Positions 35,672 through 48,017 of a stretch of DNA of 64,000 nucleotides are shown here, in pieces. Position 1 is the first letter of the stretch, and each line of letters begins with the position of its first letter. Origin of the DNA: Phlyctochytrium arcticum (Eukaryota; Chytridiomycota; Chytridiomycetes; Chytridiales; Chytridiaceae); assembly GCA_025602905.1 (NCBI GenBank), contig JAHLKI010000001.1, forward strand, positions 1,798,001 through 1,862,000. Reading direction: 5' to 3'. The notes under the pieces were generated by a model that was given only the letters and a program-made list of their open reading frames with translations, did no database searches and was not told the origin of the DNA. A program made the position numbers and the translations under genes.

Positions 35672-37951
35672 CTAACCCCCACTCAACGGCGGTATAATGG
35701 CAACTTCATCCCCACCCTTGAGCACGACTTCTGTTCCCGACTCTGACTTGCCAGTCAAATCGGTGTACTCCATATTTACAGCCAGCATTGAGTTTTCTAA
35801 TACTTTCTTCAGCGCCGGGTGTCGCTTAGTCAATATGGCCACCAAATGTGGAATGTGAAGCGTCCTTGATGTCTGGTCAGATTTCCTACGCGACGTGATT
35901 GGAATAATAAGAGACTCTTCGGAAAGATTGGTAGCGTCCTTGGCTGATGCAAAATACAGCAACTTGATCTAAGGCGCGGCACAATTGCTGAGAATCACAA
36001 TGCTCACGGCACGTCAAGCACAACGTACCGTATTGCGTCCAGTATCCTCTCCACCTAGTTCTGTCGGAAGTTCCGCCATCTTGCGTCTGTGGGCTTTCGT
36101 CCCACAATGCACCTCCCATTCTATTGCCCCGTTCATGACGCGTTTCTCATCCGTCTCTGGGTCTACACAGACGGGACAGGTATACTTTCGCCAAACATCT
36201 TCCGTTGACGATTTCAACGCAGCCTCCTGTAGCATAGCTTGGGCCGACTCAGACAGTGTACGAGGATCGACCGTCTGATTGTGGCTAAAATCGGCTGCAA
36301 GCTTAATTGCAGGCTGGCAAACCTCAAATGTCCATTGTGTCAGATCTGTTGCATTTAAAAGGTAAAATGCTCCCTTCTTTCGTCCTTCCACCTCTCGCTC
36401 CAGATCCATAATCTGGAGGGTCCGTGGCGCCAACTTGTTTTTGATCCAAGTCACTTGACGTCGAGCGTACTGTTGCGTAGCTCGTTTCATCTCCTGAATT
36501 CCTTCCAAGCGATAGCCTTCGATCGCTTCATTCCCAGAATTAGGCGTCAGGCTTTCCAATCCGTTCAAGTACTTGTCAAATTCTTTAAAACCTAAGGTTT
36601 TGCAGTGTCGGTGAAGGCCTTCAAGTCTCGTAATTGGGGACATGCCTCCGTACCTATTGCCTGAAGAATGCCTCTTGTATAGTTGGTTTTGGAAAACGAC
36701 TCGCTATCACTGTCGCTCGATTCCGCTGCCTCCTTCTGCATACCATATGCTGGCTCTATTGACTGCATCGCTTTATGACCCCCAACAACCTCTCCAGCAC
36801 ACACTTTGGCTCGCATTGCTAGCAATTCGCTAAACAACCCTCTCTGAAAAGTTACGAATAAAGATGAGATGACCGGTAGTGGTAATGATGACTTCTGTAA
36901 CAAACCTGAATCATGTCATCAACACGAGCATCTAATCGAGGGTAGAGAGCGTCCGGGTCAGAGTATAACCAGAATATTATACTCTTATACCTGGTACACA
37001 AAGTTTTAAAAGGCGGTAAGCATTTGTTATGAGTACTTTGAAATACCGTAATTTCTCATTGGGATGGGTTGATGATGCTCTCTGCTCGGCGAAATGCGCG
37101 CTATGCCGCTTTCCCGTCGTGAAAAATACCTATAAAGTCTGTTGGCATTGTCGCTTCATTGTAGCCCACTAAAATAGTACCTCCAAACTTCGGCGGATTT
37201 TGCGATGATCATTCGCATGCCACTTGTCCCCCATTACTTTGTGAAATCCTTTTAGTAGCTATGGGCGAGGAAGAATATATATGTCCATACCTGGGTCAAC
37301 TTCTTTGAGTAGTCCCAATATATCGTTCTCGAGCGAAAATCGAGCGGCTTCTTCTGGGGTAACCTTGGTAGGATCCGTACCATCCAGGGCAAGTTTAATC
37401 TTGTCGTTCATCTCTTCGCAGCCTTCGGAAGCCCCCTCCGCGCTGGAAGTCGTCGGGACAGTACGCTCAATTGAATCTGTATCAATTATCTGGTCTTCCC
37501 ACAGTAATGACTGAATATAGTAGTTGGTGCCTCCAACGAGAATGGGTATGCGGTTTCGAGCATGAATGGCTGCAATCTTTCAGACATTATAAACAAACGG
37601 AAGGAATGGGATATGCCAAAGTTGCATACCGACGCTCTTGCATCACGATGAAAGTCTGTGACTGAGTATTCGTGCGCCGGATCCACAAAGCTCATCAGAT
37701 GATGAGGTATGCCTTCGCGCTCGGATTCGGTTGCCTTGTTTGTCACAATATCTAAACCTTTGTAAACCTGGGATGTGAGATGTTTGATTTTAAGATTGAA
37801 TAGCTCTACATCGGACAATACTACCCACCTGCATAGAATCTGCGTTGATGACTTCTCCATTAAGAGCCTTTGCCAGTTCCACTCCGAGCTTTGACTTTCC
37901 CACCCCAGTGGTCCCCACAACGGCGATCACCATTTTGCTCTGGTTGTCCAT
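35672..37951 (-). CDS. tRNA dimethylallyltransferase fused to MOCS2A-like sulfur carrier (predicted)
   Basis: Nine minus-strand exons: 37829-37951, 37630-37767, 37291-37576, 37181-37236, 37047-37129, 36906-36990, 36654-36843, 36029-36591, 35672-35968. The first eight encode a MOD5/TRIT1 enzyme of about 508 aa: P-loop [67 protein letters not shown], the C2H2-type zinc finger YTCPVCVD ... [12 protein letters not shown]. It attaches dimethylallyl to A37 of tRNAs. The last exon encodes a full ubiquitin-fold MoaD/MOCS2A domain ([41 protein letters not shown]), which carries sulfur for molybdopterin synthase on its C-terminal Gly-Gly. The joining intron (35969-36028) is 60 nt, GTACGT...TTAG, phase 0. 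If unspliced, the transferase ends at 36014. See findings. Confidence 0.8.
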
Positions 37952-38202
37952 GCTTGCTTGCTTTGTTGCCCAATTTGGGCGCTGCAGATTTATTCTCAAG
38001 GCCCCCGCTAGCTGATTCCAAGATCGTCTCCACATGTACGTAGGAAATGCCTCAATGTCAAATGCCGGGATTGGTCCACCAGTCGTCGCTTTCCGCTGGA
38101 CAAGCCACGCGATGTGTCACTTCCGCTCACTCGCACTTTCGCTTTCGCCCCGGAAATTGTGTCTTCAACTCTTCGCCGCGTAGTAAAAGCCGATCGCTGG
38201 CA

Positions 38203-41200
38203 ATGCGTTCGACAAGACCTGCCGGGCATGCGATGTACCGTGAGATATTCGGAGATGAGGATGACGAGCTCTCTGATTGTATGGAAGTGGAAGACTTTTC
38301 GGACGACAAATCTTTGCCAGTGGGCAAGAGTGTGAAGCTTGTCGGCGTAGTTCTGTCCAAGTCAGCAACTAAACAAGACGTTCCGCCAAAGCCAGTTTCA
38401 AAGAAGGGCAGACCCCCTCTGAATGGCAAATCGACAAGCGGTCAGAAAAAACCATTAGGCAGGCCGCGTACCCGAAAATCTACCGACGGCAAGAATGCGT
38501 CGGCTAAATCATCCGCTGGTAATGCAAGAAAACTTTCCAATGGCAAGAAAATGCGTCGAGTTACTCTGCCGCAAGTCGGAGACTCGAACGGGAAAGAAGC
38601 TTGTCTGCCTGAGCTGGCGGTGATTCACATGTCGGAAGCTTCTGATGGCAAGGAGAAAGAAGACTTTATACATGGGCCTACGGAGTCGGCAGTGAGCCAC
38701 GTCCAGGAACCTTCTGATGACCAGGAAAAAGAAGGACTCATACTTGGGCTTTTACCAATGGTGGAGACGACGGTCGATAACACGGTACTATCAGATATGG
38801 CAAGTACCAGAGTAGAAACACCTCCCATGCACCAAAAGATAGATAAAAGGCGATCTGAACCCACGCGAAAGTTTTCCTTCAACAAGGTTATCCGTAGCAG
38901 CTTCCGTCTAACCCCGTCCCGTAAACCTAAAAGGCTGTCTGCACCCAATACCAGCATACCAAGCCCGCCAGCACAGAAGAGGGAGGCAATACCAACTTCG
39001 GCTCGCAGAAGTGATAGGCTGTTGTTTGCCCACATCGTTGAGCAAGTTTCACCAAGTCAGTCAGAAGAAGTATCAGCATCACATGCCAATGTCCTGTCCA
39101 AATCCACAAAAACGAAAAGAAAAACGGTAGAAAACGGCCTCTTAGAGGAATCTGCGCTTTCTCCATATCTAGCTTCACCTGTCCAGGATGAAACAGACCA
39201 ACTTGTACCTGTTGAGGAAACACCCCAGTGGCAAAGCAGGCCACTACCTTCATCCAGCTCGGAGAATGATGCTGGAACTTCAAAAAAAATAGTCAATCTT
39301 GAGGATGCCGCAGGGGACATCACAGTGATTGACGCACCGTCTCCTCGACGACGAACCATTCGAAAAAAGTCCGCTGATGAGTACGTAACCCCCCTCGTTT
39401 CATCCCGTTCGGGGGATGAATCTATAAATCTGGAGAGAAGCGTTGAGATTGTGAATGCAACGATGGGCACCACAGTAATCGACACAGCGACTGCTCGACG
39501 GCGACTCAAACGAAAAAAAGTTCCTCAAGACGACGAACACGTAACCCCACAACTTTCATCCCGCTTGAGGGATGTTTCTATAACTGCAGAGAACGACAAG
39601 GCCGTTCTGGATGCCGCAATGAGCACCACAATACTTGATACGCCTTCCCCTCGACGGCGATCCATTAGGACAAAGATTGCCCAGGACGAGCTTGTAGCCC
39701 CACAACCTTCATCCCGTCTGAGGGATGATTCTATGGCTGTAGAGAAAGGCATGGACCTTTTGAATGCCGCAAAGGGCACCACCGTACTTGATACGCCTTC
39801 CCCTCGACGGCGATCCATTAGGACAAAGATTGCCCAGGACGAGCTTGTAGCCCCACAAGCTTCATTCCGCTTGAGGGATGATTCTATGACTGCAGAGAAA
39901 GACATGGACGTTCTGGATGCCGCAATGAGCACCACAATACTTGATACGCCTTCCCCGCGACGGCGATCTATTAGAACAAAGATTGCCCAGGACGACCTTG
40001 TAGCCCCACAACCTTCATCCCGTCTGAGGGATGATTCTATAACTGCAGAGAGAGGCATGGAGCTTCTGGATGCCGCAAAGGGCACCACAGTGCTTGATAC
40101 GCCTTCCTCTCGACGGCGATCTATTAGAACAAAGGTTGCCCAGGACGAGCTTGTAGCCCCACCGTTCTCCCCCCATTTGGAAGATGACTCTCAAATTTCA
40201 AACGCCGCGATGGAAATTTTGATGTTTGATACACCGTCCACCCGACGACAAGCGGCGAAAGTCGCGCGGCAAAAACAAGAAACAATTGCAGCCGAATGGA
40301 AATCACAAACCCCTGAACATGCTATGACTCCCGATTTGATCCCAAATTCTTTGGACCACCCTGAGGGAAAGCAGACAAGTGCGAAGCGTCCCAAGAGAAA
40401 AAGAGGGCTCCCTTCTAAATTCCGAGATGACTCAACATCAATGAACTCGTCGACCCCGACAAGCCGCGACAGGAGTCCGCCATTTGCATCGCCAATTGAC
40501 ACAACCAAGACACTCGTATATAAAATCACAATACCCAAACCTCCCGGTGCTTCAGCACCGAGCAATCCGAGCACGAGCTTACTTGTGCAGGCAGATGGAA
40601 GCAACACTTCAACAGACTTGAATTCTGCGCTGAATTCAGTTCAGCAGCTTGATGCTATAACCCCCACAGCTGTACCGCAACCTCTGGATATTCTTGGTCC
40701 AGCAACCCCAGCCAAAGGAACGCCGGATATTTCGGGAGACCCTACAACTGCGACCAGCTCGATACTTGATGACAGTTCTGGCCTTCCAGCACAAACCGAT
40801 GACGGTGGCACCCCACCACCCGGGCAACAGCAACCCTCCGTCATGAACGAGTCGGCGGCTGATAATACTTCCACTCTCGAAATTCAAAATAGTTCCTGCA
40901 TGCGGCCCTTATATGCATCATTTGGAAAATGCAAAAACTGCCTGGGCAAGGTGGCAGGTCGAGCATGCCAGTTTAATGGTTTCCGCGCGTTCAGGCGACT
41001 GAATCACACTCTTGGCGGCAAAGCTGAATTTACTTCCCATGATCCGCCCCATTGGTTATGCCCGCAATTCTCACGGCGGAAACTGCTAGAGCCGGCACTT
41101 GCGTACAAATTGCGCCTAGCTTACTCTGCGTTCCGTGACCTTGTTGAGATCGAATTGTCCCATATTGTGGGCAGCTCAGTCACCCGGTTCTGATCTGTAT

Positions 41201-42749
41201 CAGCCCCCCTGCATCAGAAAACCCACACCATTCATGCGATCTACTTGCGATGCTTGTGAACAGGGGATTTACAATGCTTACTACATGTGTACTGTATGTG
41301 GTCAAGACATTTGCCTGCTCTGCGTTAAAGAAGTATTCGGTACCCCGTTCTTTCCGGAAACTTCATGTGAATCCAGTAAACTACCCGGCTGGAAGAGGAT
41401 GGTAACATCGTGTACGTTGCGTAGAACACATGGCAGAAGTGATCTTGTCCTGATAAGTCGATTTACCCGGAAACAAATGGAAGATGCGCGGGACTGGATG
41501 CAGCAGTGGATTTACTGGGACACCGAACAAATTCAGGCGCTTATATGCCAGCAAGATCTGCAGCATGAAGACGACTTAAAATCAGCCCTTGGCTGTGAGG
41601 TATTTTTAGTGTTTGCTTCGTTTCCCGCATGATATGGTATCTCACAGCTTTCCAAAGGATTGTACGGACGACGCGCACGCAATTACAAAACAGACTGATA
41701 TGGACGATTTCATAAACAAGCCACATCCAAGACTCCTGTCGATATCGTATGAGGATTTATCAAATTCTTTATTTCAAAGTTGCTGGCGCAAGCGGAAAGT
41801 GGTTTTTGTGACGGGGATGGCAGATCGACTGACCGATGCATGGCAGCCGGACGTCTTCTCTACTGTGGCCGGTGTCGATGTAGTCAACATTCATGACTGC
41901 AGAACCGGTCTAGGGGAGAGTGGGGAGCAGAACTTAGAAGACTTTCTCTCCGGTTTTGGAAAGGATGGCACTACTCATCCACGTCGAGTTTTGAAGTTGA
42001 AAGATTGGCCTACAGACATGCACTTTCAAGAAAAGATGCCCTTCCACGCATCGGCGTTTTTGGATCTTATCCCCCAACCACTCTACACGCACCCAACAGG
42101 AGCCTACAACATGGCCACTCACATCGCACACGAGGATGTTCCCCCGGATCTGGGCCCAAAAACGTATGCTGCCTATGGTTACGACCCCCAGGAGACCGGA
42201 GGTACAACAAATCTGCATCTGGACGTAGCAGACGCGGCGAATGTCATGGTTTGGAGCCAACAACATTGTGCCAACCCTTCAGACTCAGATGATACCCCTC
42301 CCCTCAAGCCGTCCAGGATGGACGGTGCCATTTGGGACATTTTCCCCCCACCGACACTCGCACGGTTGCGCACGTTTCTCAGGAACGACTACGTTCACGT
42401 GAATCCTGAAATCAAGTTCAGGATTGATGATCCGATCCACGACCAAACCTTTTTCCTCCATCCGCATCACTTGCGTCAGCTGGCTCTAAAGTACAACGTT
42501 ATCCCTATCCGCTTGCATCAAAAGCTTGGCGATACAGTTTTCATACCCGCCGGGTTCGCTCATCAAGTCAGTAATTACGGGGATTGCATTAAATGTGCCC
42601 TGGATTTCGTCTCTGCCGAAGGTCTTGGAATATGCGAAGATCTATGCCGCGAATTTCGTTTGCTTGGCAAAGGGCACGGGAGAAAGGGGGACACGATCTG
42701 TGTAGGCAAGATTGCCTGGGACTTGGTTAAGACTGCCATGACCTCGTGA
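38203..42749 (+). CDS. JmjC-domain histone demethylase, KDM3/JHDM2-like
   Basis: Three exons: start to about 41142 (or 41166), 41204-41599 and 41694-42749. About 1460 aa from ATG 38203; the frame also has ATGs at 38047 and 38233. The N-terminal 900 residues are disordered and basic/Ser-rich, with 51-aa tandem repeats (39.3-40.26 kb). A zinc-binding region follows: CKNCLGKVAGRACQFNGF and, in exon 2, CDACEQGIYNAYYMCTVCG plus CLLC, the pattern seen in KDM3 proteins. The JmjC core has TTNLHLDVADAANVMVW (Fe-binding His and Asp), KLGDTVFIPAGFAHQVSN (second His) and a 2-oxoglutarate-binding Lys region. KDM3 enzymes remove methyl groups from H3K9. The exon 1/2 donor is uncertain between a 37-nt and a 61-nt intron, both in phase 0. 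Confidence 0.88.
39310..40260 (+). repeat. 153-bp coding tandem repeats (about six units)
   Basis: The block CTTGATACGCC recurs at 39634, 39787, 39940 and 40093, exactly 153 bp apart, with more diverged units before and after. Each unit encodes 51 residues around DTPSPRRRSIRTKIAQDEL and ends SSRLRDDS. The reading frame is kept throughout. Confidence 0.9.
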
Positions 42750-43518
42750 AGATCAAGTTTTGTAGGTGCTACTGAGCTTTTTAGACATGCAAGTAGGAGG
42801 GTACCCGAGAGAGGCCTTCCTCATCTATTCAGAAGTCAGAGTCAAAAGACAGCGTAGTTTAATTCTTTGCGTCCAAAGTTGTGCAAGAGATATTATTGTT
42901 TGAACATAGTTTCAAAAAATTTCTGGCCCTGACCGCATCTGTATCTGTGTATCAATCTTTCAAATGTCTTTTATTTTACTTAGAGGAAAACCAAAGTTAA
43001 AATGAAATTTTAGGGTGATAACATTTACGGCCCGGTAATAAATCAGTGTTTACCTTTAACTTCAGGGGCCCGATCGGGCGTGTAATTATCAAGAAATGCT
43101 TGCCTTTCTTGAACAGAGAACTTTTGTCCATTTGATAGAAAAGAGAACCTCTATCGGATCTGCAAAAATTTACCTAAGTTCACGATACATTATCAGCCAT
43201 AGAGCAGTATAGGTACGATTTTGTTTGGTGTCCCGCTTTGCTGCGTTGGGATATTTTCTAAACTCGCATTTTTTTTTTCAATCAATTTCTTTCTTGATGC
43301 AGAATAAAATACCTTTGGCCTTATTCTTCAAAATTGTGGATGGCATCTCTGCATTTTCAACAATCATAAAGAGCAAAAGGAACTCAAACTCTTGATCCCT
43401 CAAGATCGTCCATCATATTCGCCGTCTCCCGTTTTTGTCTATAATCCGCTGGAAGCGGGAAATCCCAAAATTGTTGTCTTCTGCCGATAAACCACTAAAG
43501 ATAGCAGCACAGCTCGCC
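42750..43518. other. AT-rich intergenic region upstream of the RhoGAP gene
   Basis: About 770 bp between two plus-strand genes, with T-rich runs and no coding-like frame. Nothing else recognised. Confidence 0.5.
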
Positions 43519-46500
43519 ATGCGCACCCCTCGAGCCTTGCCCCGAGTGGATGCTCAGAACCCTACGGAGCAGCTGTCTACCCCGGAACTGAACACCTCGG
43601 AGGCGCGAGCGTCACTTACTACCCGCAGTAAGAGTAAGACTCCGTCCCTCTTTTCCAAGGTACGTGTTTTGTATTTCCGCACAATATAATGTGGTATGGC
43701 CGGCCAGGGGCCTCACCCACTCGTTTTTCTCTTTTTCCCACAGTCGAGTGAAAGTCTGTCGTCGCGGATTTCTGTCCGCAATGAGATTTCCAGAATGAAT
43801 GCGGCCGTTAACAAGTCTGAGGAACGTGAAAGAGCAAGACAGAGTAGTAATGATGTAAGTTTTTTTTTTTTGGTATATAGAAAACTTTTTTTGTTTCGAA
43901 GGCTGATCTCCTCATCACAACGTTCAATAGTCCCTTGAAAGTAGTAGCTCGCTCCGGAGGGCGGTAACCATCGTGGCCAGATTTGTGGGTCCAACCACAG
44001 CTACATTGAAAGCCTCAATTACATCCCAGCAAGATGCAGAAAGGATTCTGGCCCAGACCCTTAGCAACTACAAGACGGTTGACAATGCGGTCCGTGAAGT
44101 TTTCATAAAGTACGGGAACGAAAGCCGAGCAGAGATGCGACGACGTGGAGAGCAAGATCGACGGTGGGCCCTCATGGCTGAGGCTATGGCGAGGGGTGAG
44201 CCGGGCACAGCGGTACCCCCCAGCGAAGAAGACTTGCGCCGCATTGACACGGACCGTCGGACGATTGATAGTAGGATGGAGCGACGTCGGGTCCAAGATC
44301 TCCGCAAGGTCCGCAGTGACAACGAGATGCTCTTGTCAAACATCAAAGCAGGGTTGTGGTCACTGGAAGCGACGAGTGCTAGCACAACTGCGGCCCTGGC
44401 AAACCTGCGTGATGATTTCCAAAAGGTATGTCTTTTTTATAAAGTTTGTTTCATTTGCCCATGCAGCTTACGCTACTTATAGTTGCAATCGACTTTTGGA
44501 ACATTGGACGTGGAATCCGTTCGAACTCAAGGGTCATCATCTAGCTTGTCGACCGATGATAGTGGTGAACACCACGACCGTCCATTATCTCCCGAGGCCG
44601 TGACACCCTCAGATTCCACCAGCCCTTATCCGCGGGACAGCTACGATGAATTTGTTAGACCATGGTCCGCTCGGTCATCGTCATCCGCAATTGAGGTATG
44701 TTATTTGCCCGCAGAAGTACTTTAATGGGGAAAGGATTCCAAACCTAATTTCCTTTTGACCAAAGTCTGCCACCCACCTGTCTGATACTTCCGCATCGCG
44801 TCGACGGCCATATTCCGCATCTTCCAGTAGTGCAATGAACAGTAGAGTGGATATGACACCCAATAGTTTGTCCGATGATTCCCCTGCACAACAGAAAATA
44901 CCCGCGAAAACAACACATCATCACACTCTACCCGATTCCATTCAGACCCTTCATGACAAAACAACCACGGGCTCATTCCTCAGCGTTTCGTCCGCCAAGC
45001 CTGAATCTCGGATACATTCAAACAGTTTATTACACAGCGAGAATATCAACCATACTGCCGAGGGTTCTACAAAGTCGTCCGTGGTGGTGGTGCCATTGAA
45101 GAGCGCCGATTCTCATTCTGCTCGGGTACCCCCTTCTTTACCCAAACGAGCGCAGCGGTCACCACCCATATCCAGTGTCCACCACAACAAGATCTCCGAA
45201 CTTGAATCACAGTCAGTCGCAACACCCGCTCCACACCATGACCCCAAAGACGTCTCTCCCTCCATATCGATCCGTTTGGAAGATAGCAATAAGAGAGAAT
45301 TACCGTCCACGGATCGTAAGACGCACAACAGAGAATCTGTCCGATCGCCTGGAGGACCCATTACGCCAACCGCTTTTGAATCGACGTTGGCAGGTGGATG
45401 GATGTCCCCCTCGCTGCCTTCGGCACTTTTTACGCCCACAGGCCACTTGATGGCCGATTCTCCGTTTGACCATGTCCCTCCAACGGATTCAAATACGGCG
45501 GGATCACCCACGTTGGATACGCGGCAGTCTGAACCTGGTGGTCCCAGCACCACCCAAAACCAGTTTTCTGAAACTTTGGAAGGCGAGAAAGGCGCCGGGC
45601 TACATGACCGCGAAAAGAGTGACCCGCAAGCTGGTGATGATGAACAGCAGCAGTCTCCTAATGAGAAGACAAATGCAAGTTCCGATACGTACTTTACCAA
45701 AATGGATTCTTCCGCATCGAGCCCAGCCTCGGGTCCTCCAGAAAAACTTGAACTGCCCCCCGCCCACAGCCTCTCAGCTCACCATTCCCCACGCTTGAAC
45801 AACCACGTAAAACGCCAATCCTCCTTTCGGATTTCGACCACTAGCATCCCGACATCCCATGGCTCCATTGAGGAAATTGTTCCTTGGGAAGTGGAGTCTG
45901 AAATGGATGGAGAAACTCGTAAACGTGACGATATCCTACCATGGGAAGCAGAGAGTGCTCCTGAGCCCAAGGACGGACGGTCTTCCCGGTTCCGTACTCT
46001 GTCGAGGACGTCGTCTCAGAGTCAAAGTACGGTTTCGCTAAGCGGGAGTCGAGAATCCCTTAAACCGGCCAAATCCGCTGATCGGCTTTCGACCGTTTTG
46101 TTTCGCAGCTCGTCTGTTCGGCAATCTCTTGCGGGAGGTGACAATACCATCAAATCCACCAGATCCATTGACAAGTTATTCACTACTGAAAGTCTATCCC
46201 GAGCCACTTCGCAAAAGAAATTGTCGCAAGACCAGCAACAGCAACAACAACAACAGCAGCAACAACCAAGTCTATCCCGAACCTCGACGCAATCGAAACC
46301 AGCGAAATTACTCGAAAAGTTGTCGCTGGATAGTCTGTCCCGAAACCCATCGCAAATCAAACCTTCTAAATCCAATGAAAAGATTTCAAACAATTTGCAT
46401 CGGGATACCCCTCCACCATCACAGATGAAACTTTCGAGATCCATTGAAAAATTCTCGAGTTTGAGTCTTTCGCGTGCATCCTCTCTGCGCCGGGCAAATA

Positions 46501-47610
46501 AAGTTGTGCCGGTGGTTACTGGCCCTGATGTTCAAGCATCAGAGCAACAACAGACAGAGGATCAACCGTCTGCTCCTGGTGGTGGGTTGCTACCACCCTT
46601 CAAGGCATATGTGCAACGCACAGCGTCGACCCTGGCCAAACCTCTCCAGACCCGATTGATGGGCTCGACCGCCTCAGTTGCCGCACCTGACACAGCCGCA
46701 TATACATCCACTGCATCGCTCGCGGCGACGGCAACCACCGGTGATACCGCCTTTGATATCATCAAACGCGAATTACTCTCGTTTGTAGAGGAGACTGGCT
46801 GCATGGCTGTGTCCCAGCTACATAGCAAAATATACCCCTCAAACTCTGTGTTGAAAAAAATGTGGCGTGGGTTCAAACCCCGACCCCTTCCTCCAGACAT
46901 TTACGGTGACCAGAAAGCACGGATGAAGCAGCTGAGCCGTAAGTATGATTACGTTCTCAAGGAGCTTGTCCCCCCACCTAAACTTTTATTTGATTTTATT
47001 TTAGATCCTAGGTTTTACGGTGCTAGCATTGAAGAACTTATGGCCCCGCGCCACGCCGGATTACCCCTGGAAGCAATCACACCGGATATGCTGCCTACCT
47101 ACATGTATCAATTATGCGAGTGGTTACGAGCAGGAGGTAATATGTTTCCGGATCAAAACATTGTTTGATCGAAAACCTAACAAAAATGTTTCAATAGAAC
47201 CCCCAGGAATAGCGACGGAAGGCCTATTCCGACGCCCCGTCCACAAAAATACCCTTGACGAATTCCGAAACTTTGTCGAGGGCGGCGGCGTGTTGAATTA
47301 TACCCCAACCCCGAACCCAGGTCGGACTCCACCACCCCACGCAGCGCATATCGGCGGATTACTCAAACAGTGGTTCCGAGATTTGAAAGAACCGTTATTA
47401 ACTCATCGTCTTTATCGCGCATTTGTTCGAGTCGGACGACTAGAGAATGATGATCAGAAACTGAGAATGTTGAGGTTGTTGGTTTCGTTGATACCCGTTG
47501 ATCATCAGGCGGTGTTGAAGTACCTCCTGCATTTCTTGTCGGATGTCGTGGGCCAAGTCGAACATAACCGTATGACATGTAAGTATAATTGCCGTCTCTT
47601 TCCTTCTCCC

Positions 47611-47641
<31 letters not shown>

Positions 47642-48017
47642 GTGCAATCCCTAATTGCGCGCCCATCATTTTTTAGCTCGTAATGTGGCGACATGTTTTG
47701 GCCCCAATATACTACGCGAAAAGTACTATCGCAAACCGACACAGGCCGACATTGACGACGGCTACGAATTAGTGAAGACGATTTCCTTCATGATAGATAA
47801 CCATAAAGAGATCTTTACAGTAAGTTTGATAAAAAAAACCGACTTTTTGTATTCGCACATTCTAAGAATCGCTTCCCTGTAGTTACCGCCCGATGTCCAA
47901 GTGAAGATCAACACTACAGCAGAGAATGCAAATGCGAATACGTCAACGGCGACGCTCGAACGGCCCAAACAGCAAAAGATTCTGCAAAAAATTATCCGCC
48001 GCCGTCGGTCTGCCTGA
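43519..48017 (+). CDS. Large RhoGAP-domain protein
   Basis: Nine exons: 43519-43659, 43744-43854, 43931-44425, 44483-44695, 44766-46938, 47005-47136, 47198-47578, 47677-47819, 47883-48017; 1307 aa. Residues about 85-245 look like a helical, coiled-coil-like domain (IKYGNESRAEMRRRGEQD, TDRRTIDSRMERRR). A very long Ser/Pro/Thr-rich disordered region follows, with repeats of SRSIEKFSSLSLSRASS type and a Gln tract (46228-46265). The RhoGAP domain spans exons 6-8: FYGASIEELM, GIATEGLFRRPVHKNTLDEF with the arginine finger, GLLKQWFRDLKEPLLTHRLY, and MTSRNVATCFGPNIL. It should stimulate GTP hydrolysis by Rho-type GTPases. The 66-nt intron 46939-47004 is stop-free and in frame, so retention would add 22 residues. 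A paralogue lies at 61.3-64.0 kb. Confidence 0.87.
47611..47640. repeat. (CAT)n microsatellite in a RhoGAP intron
   Basis: About ten CAT units in the intron between exons 7 and 8. The matching intron in the 61.6-kb paralogue carries only one or two units, so the run expanded after duplication or was lost there. Confidence 0.9.

Noticed and set aside
47440..47742. Poly-Asp / poly-Met frames opposite the RhoGAP exon 7-8 intron
   Set aside because: Produced by the (CAT)n microsatellite read on the minus strand.
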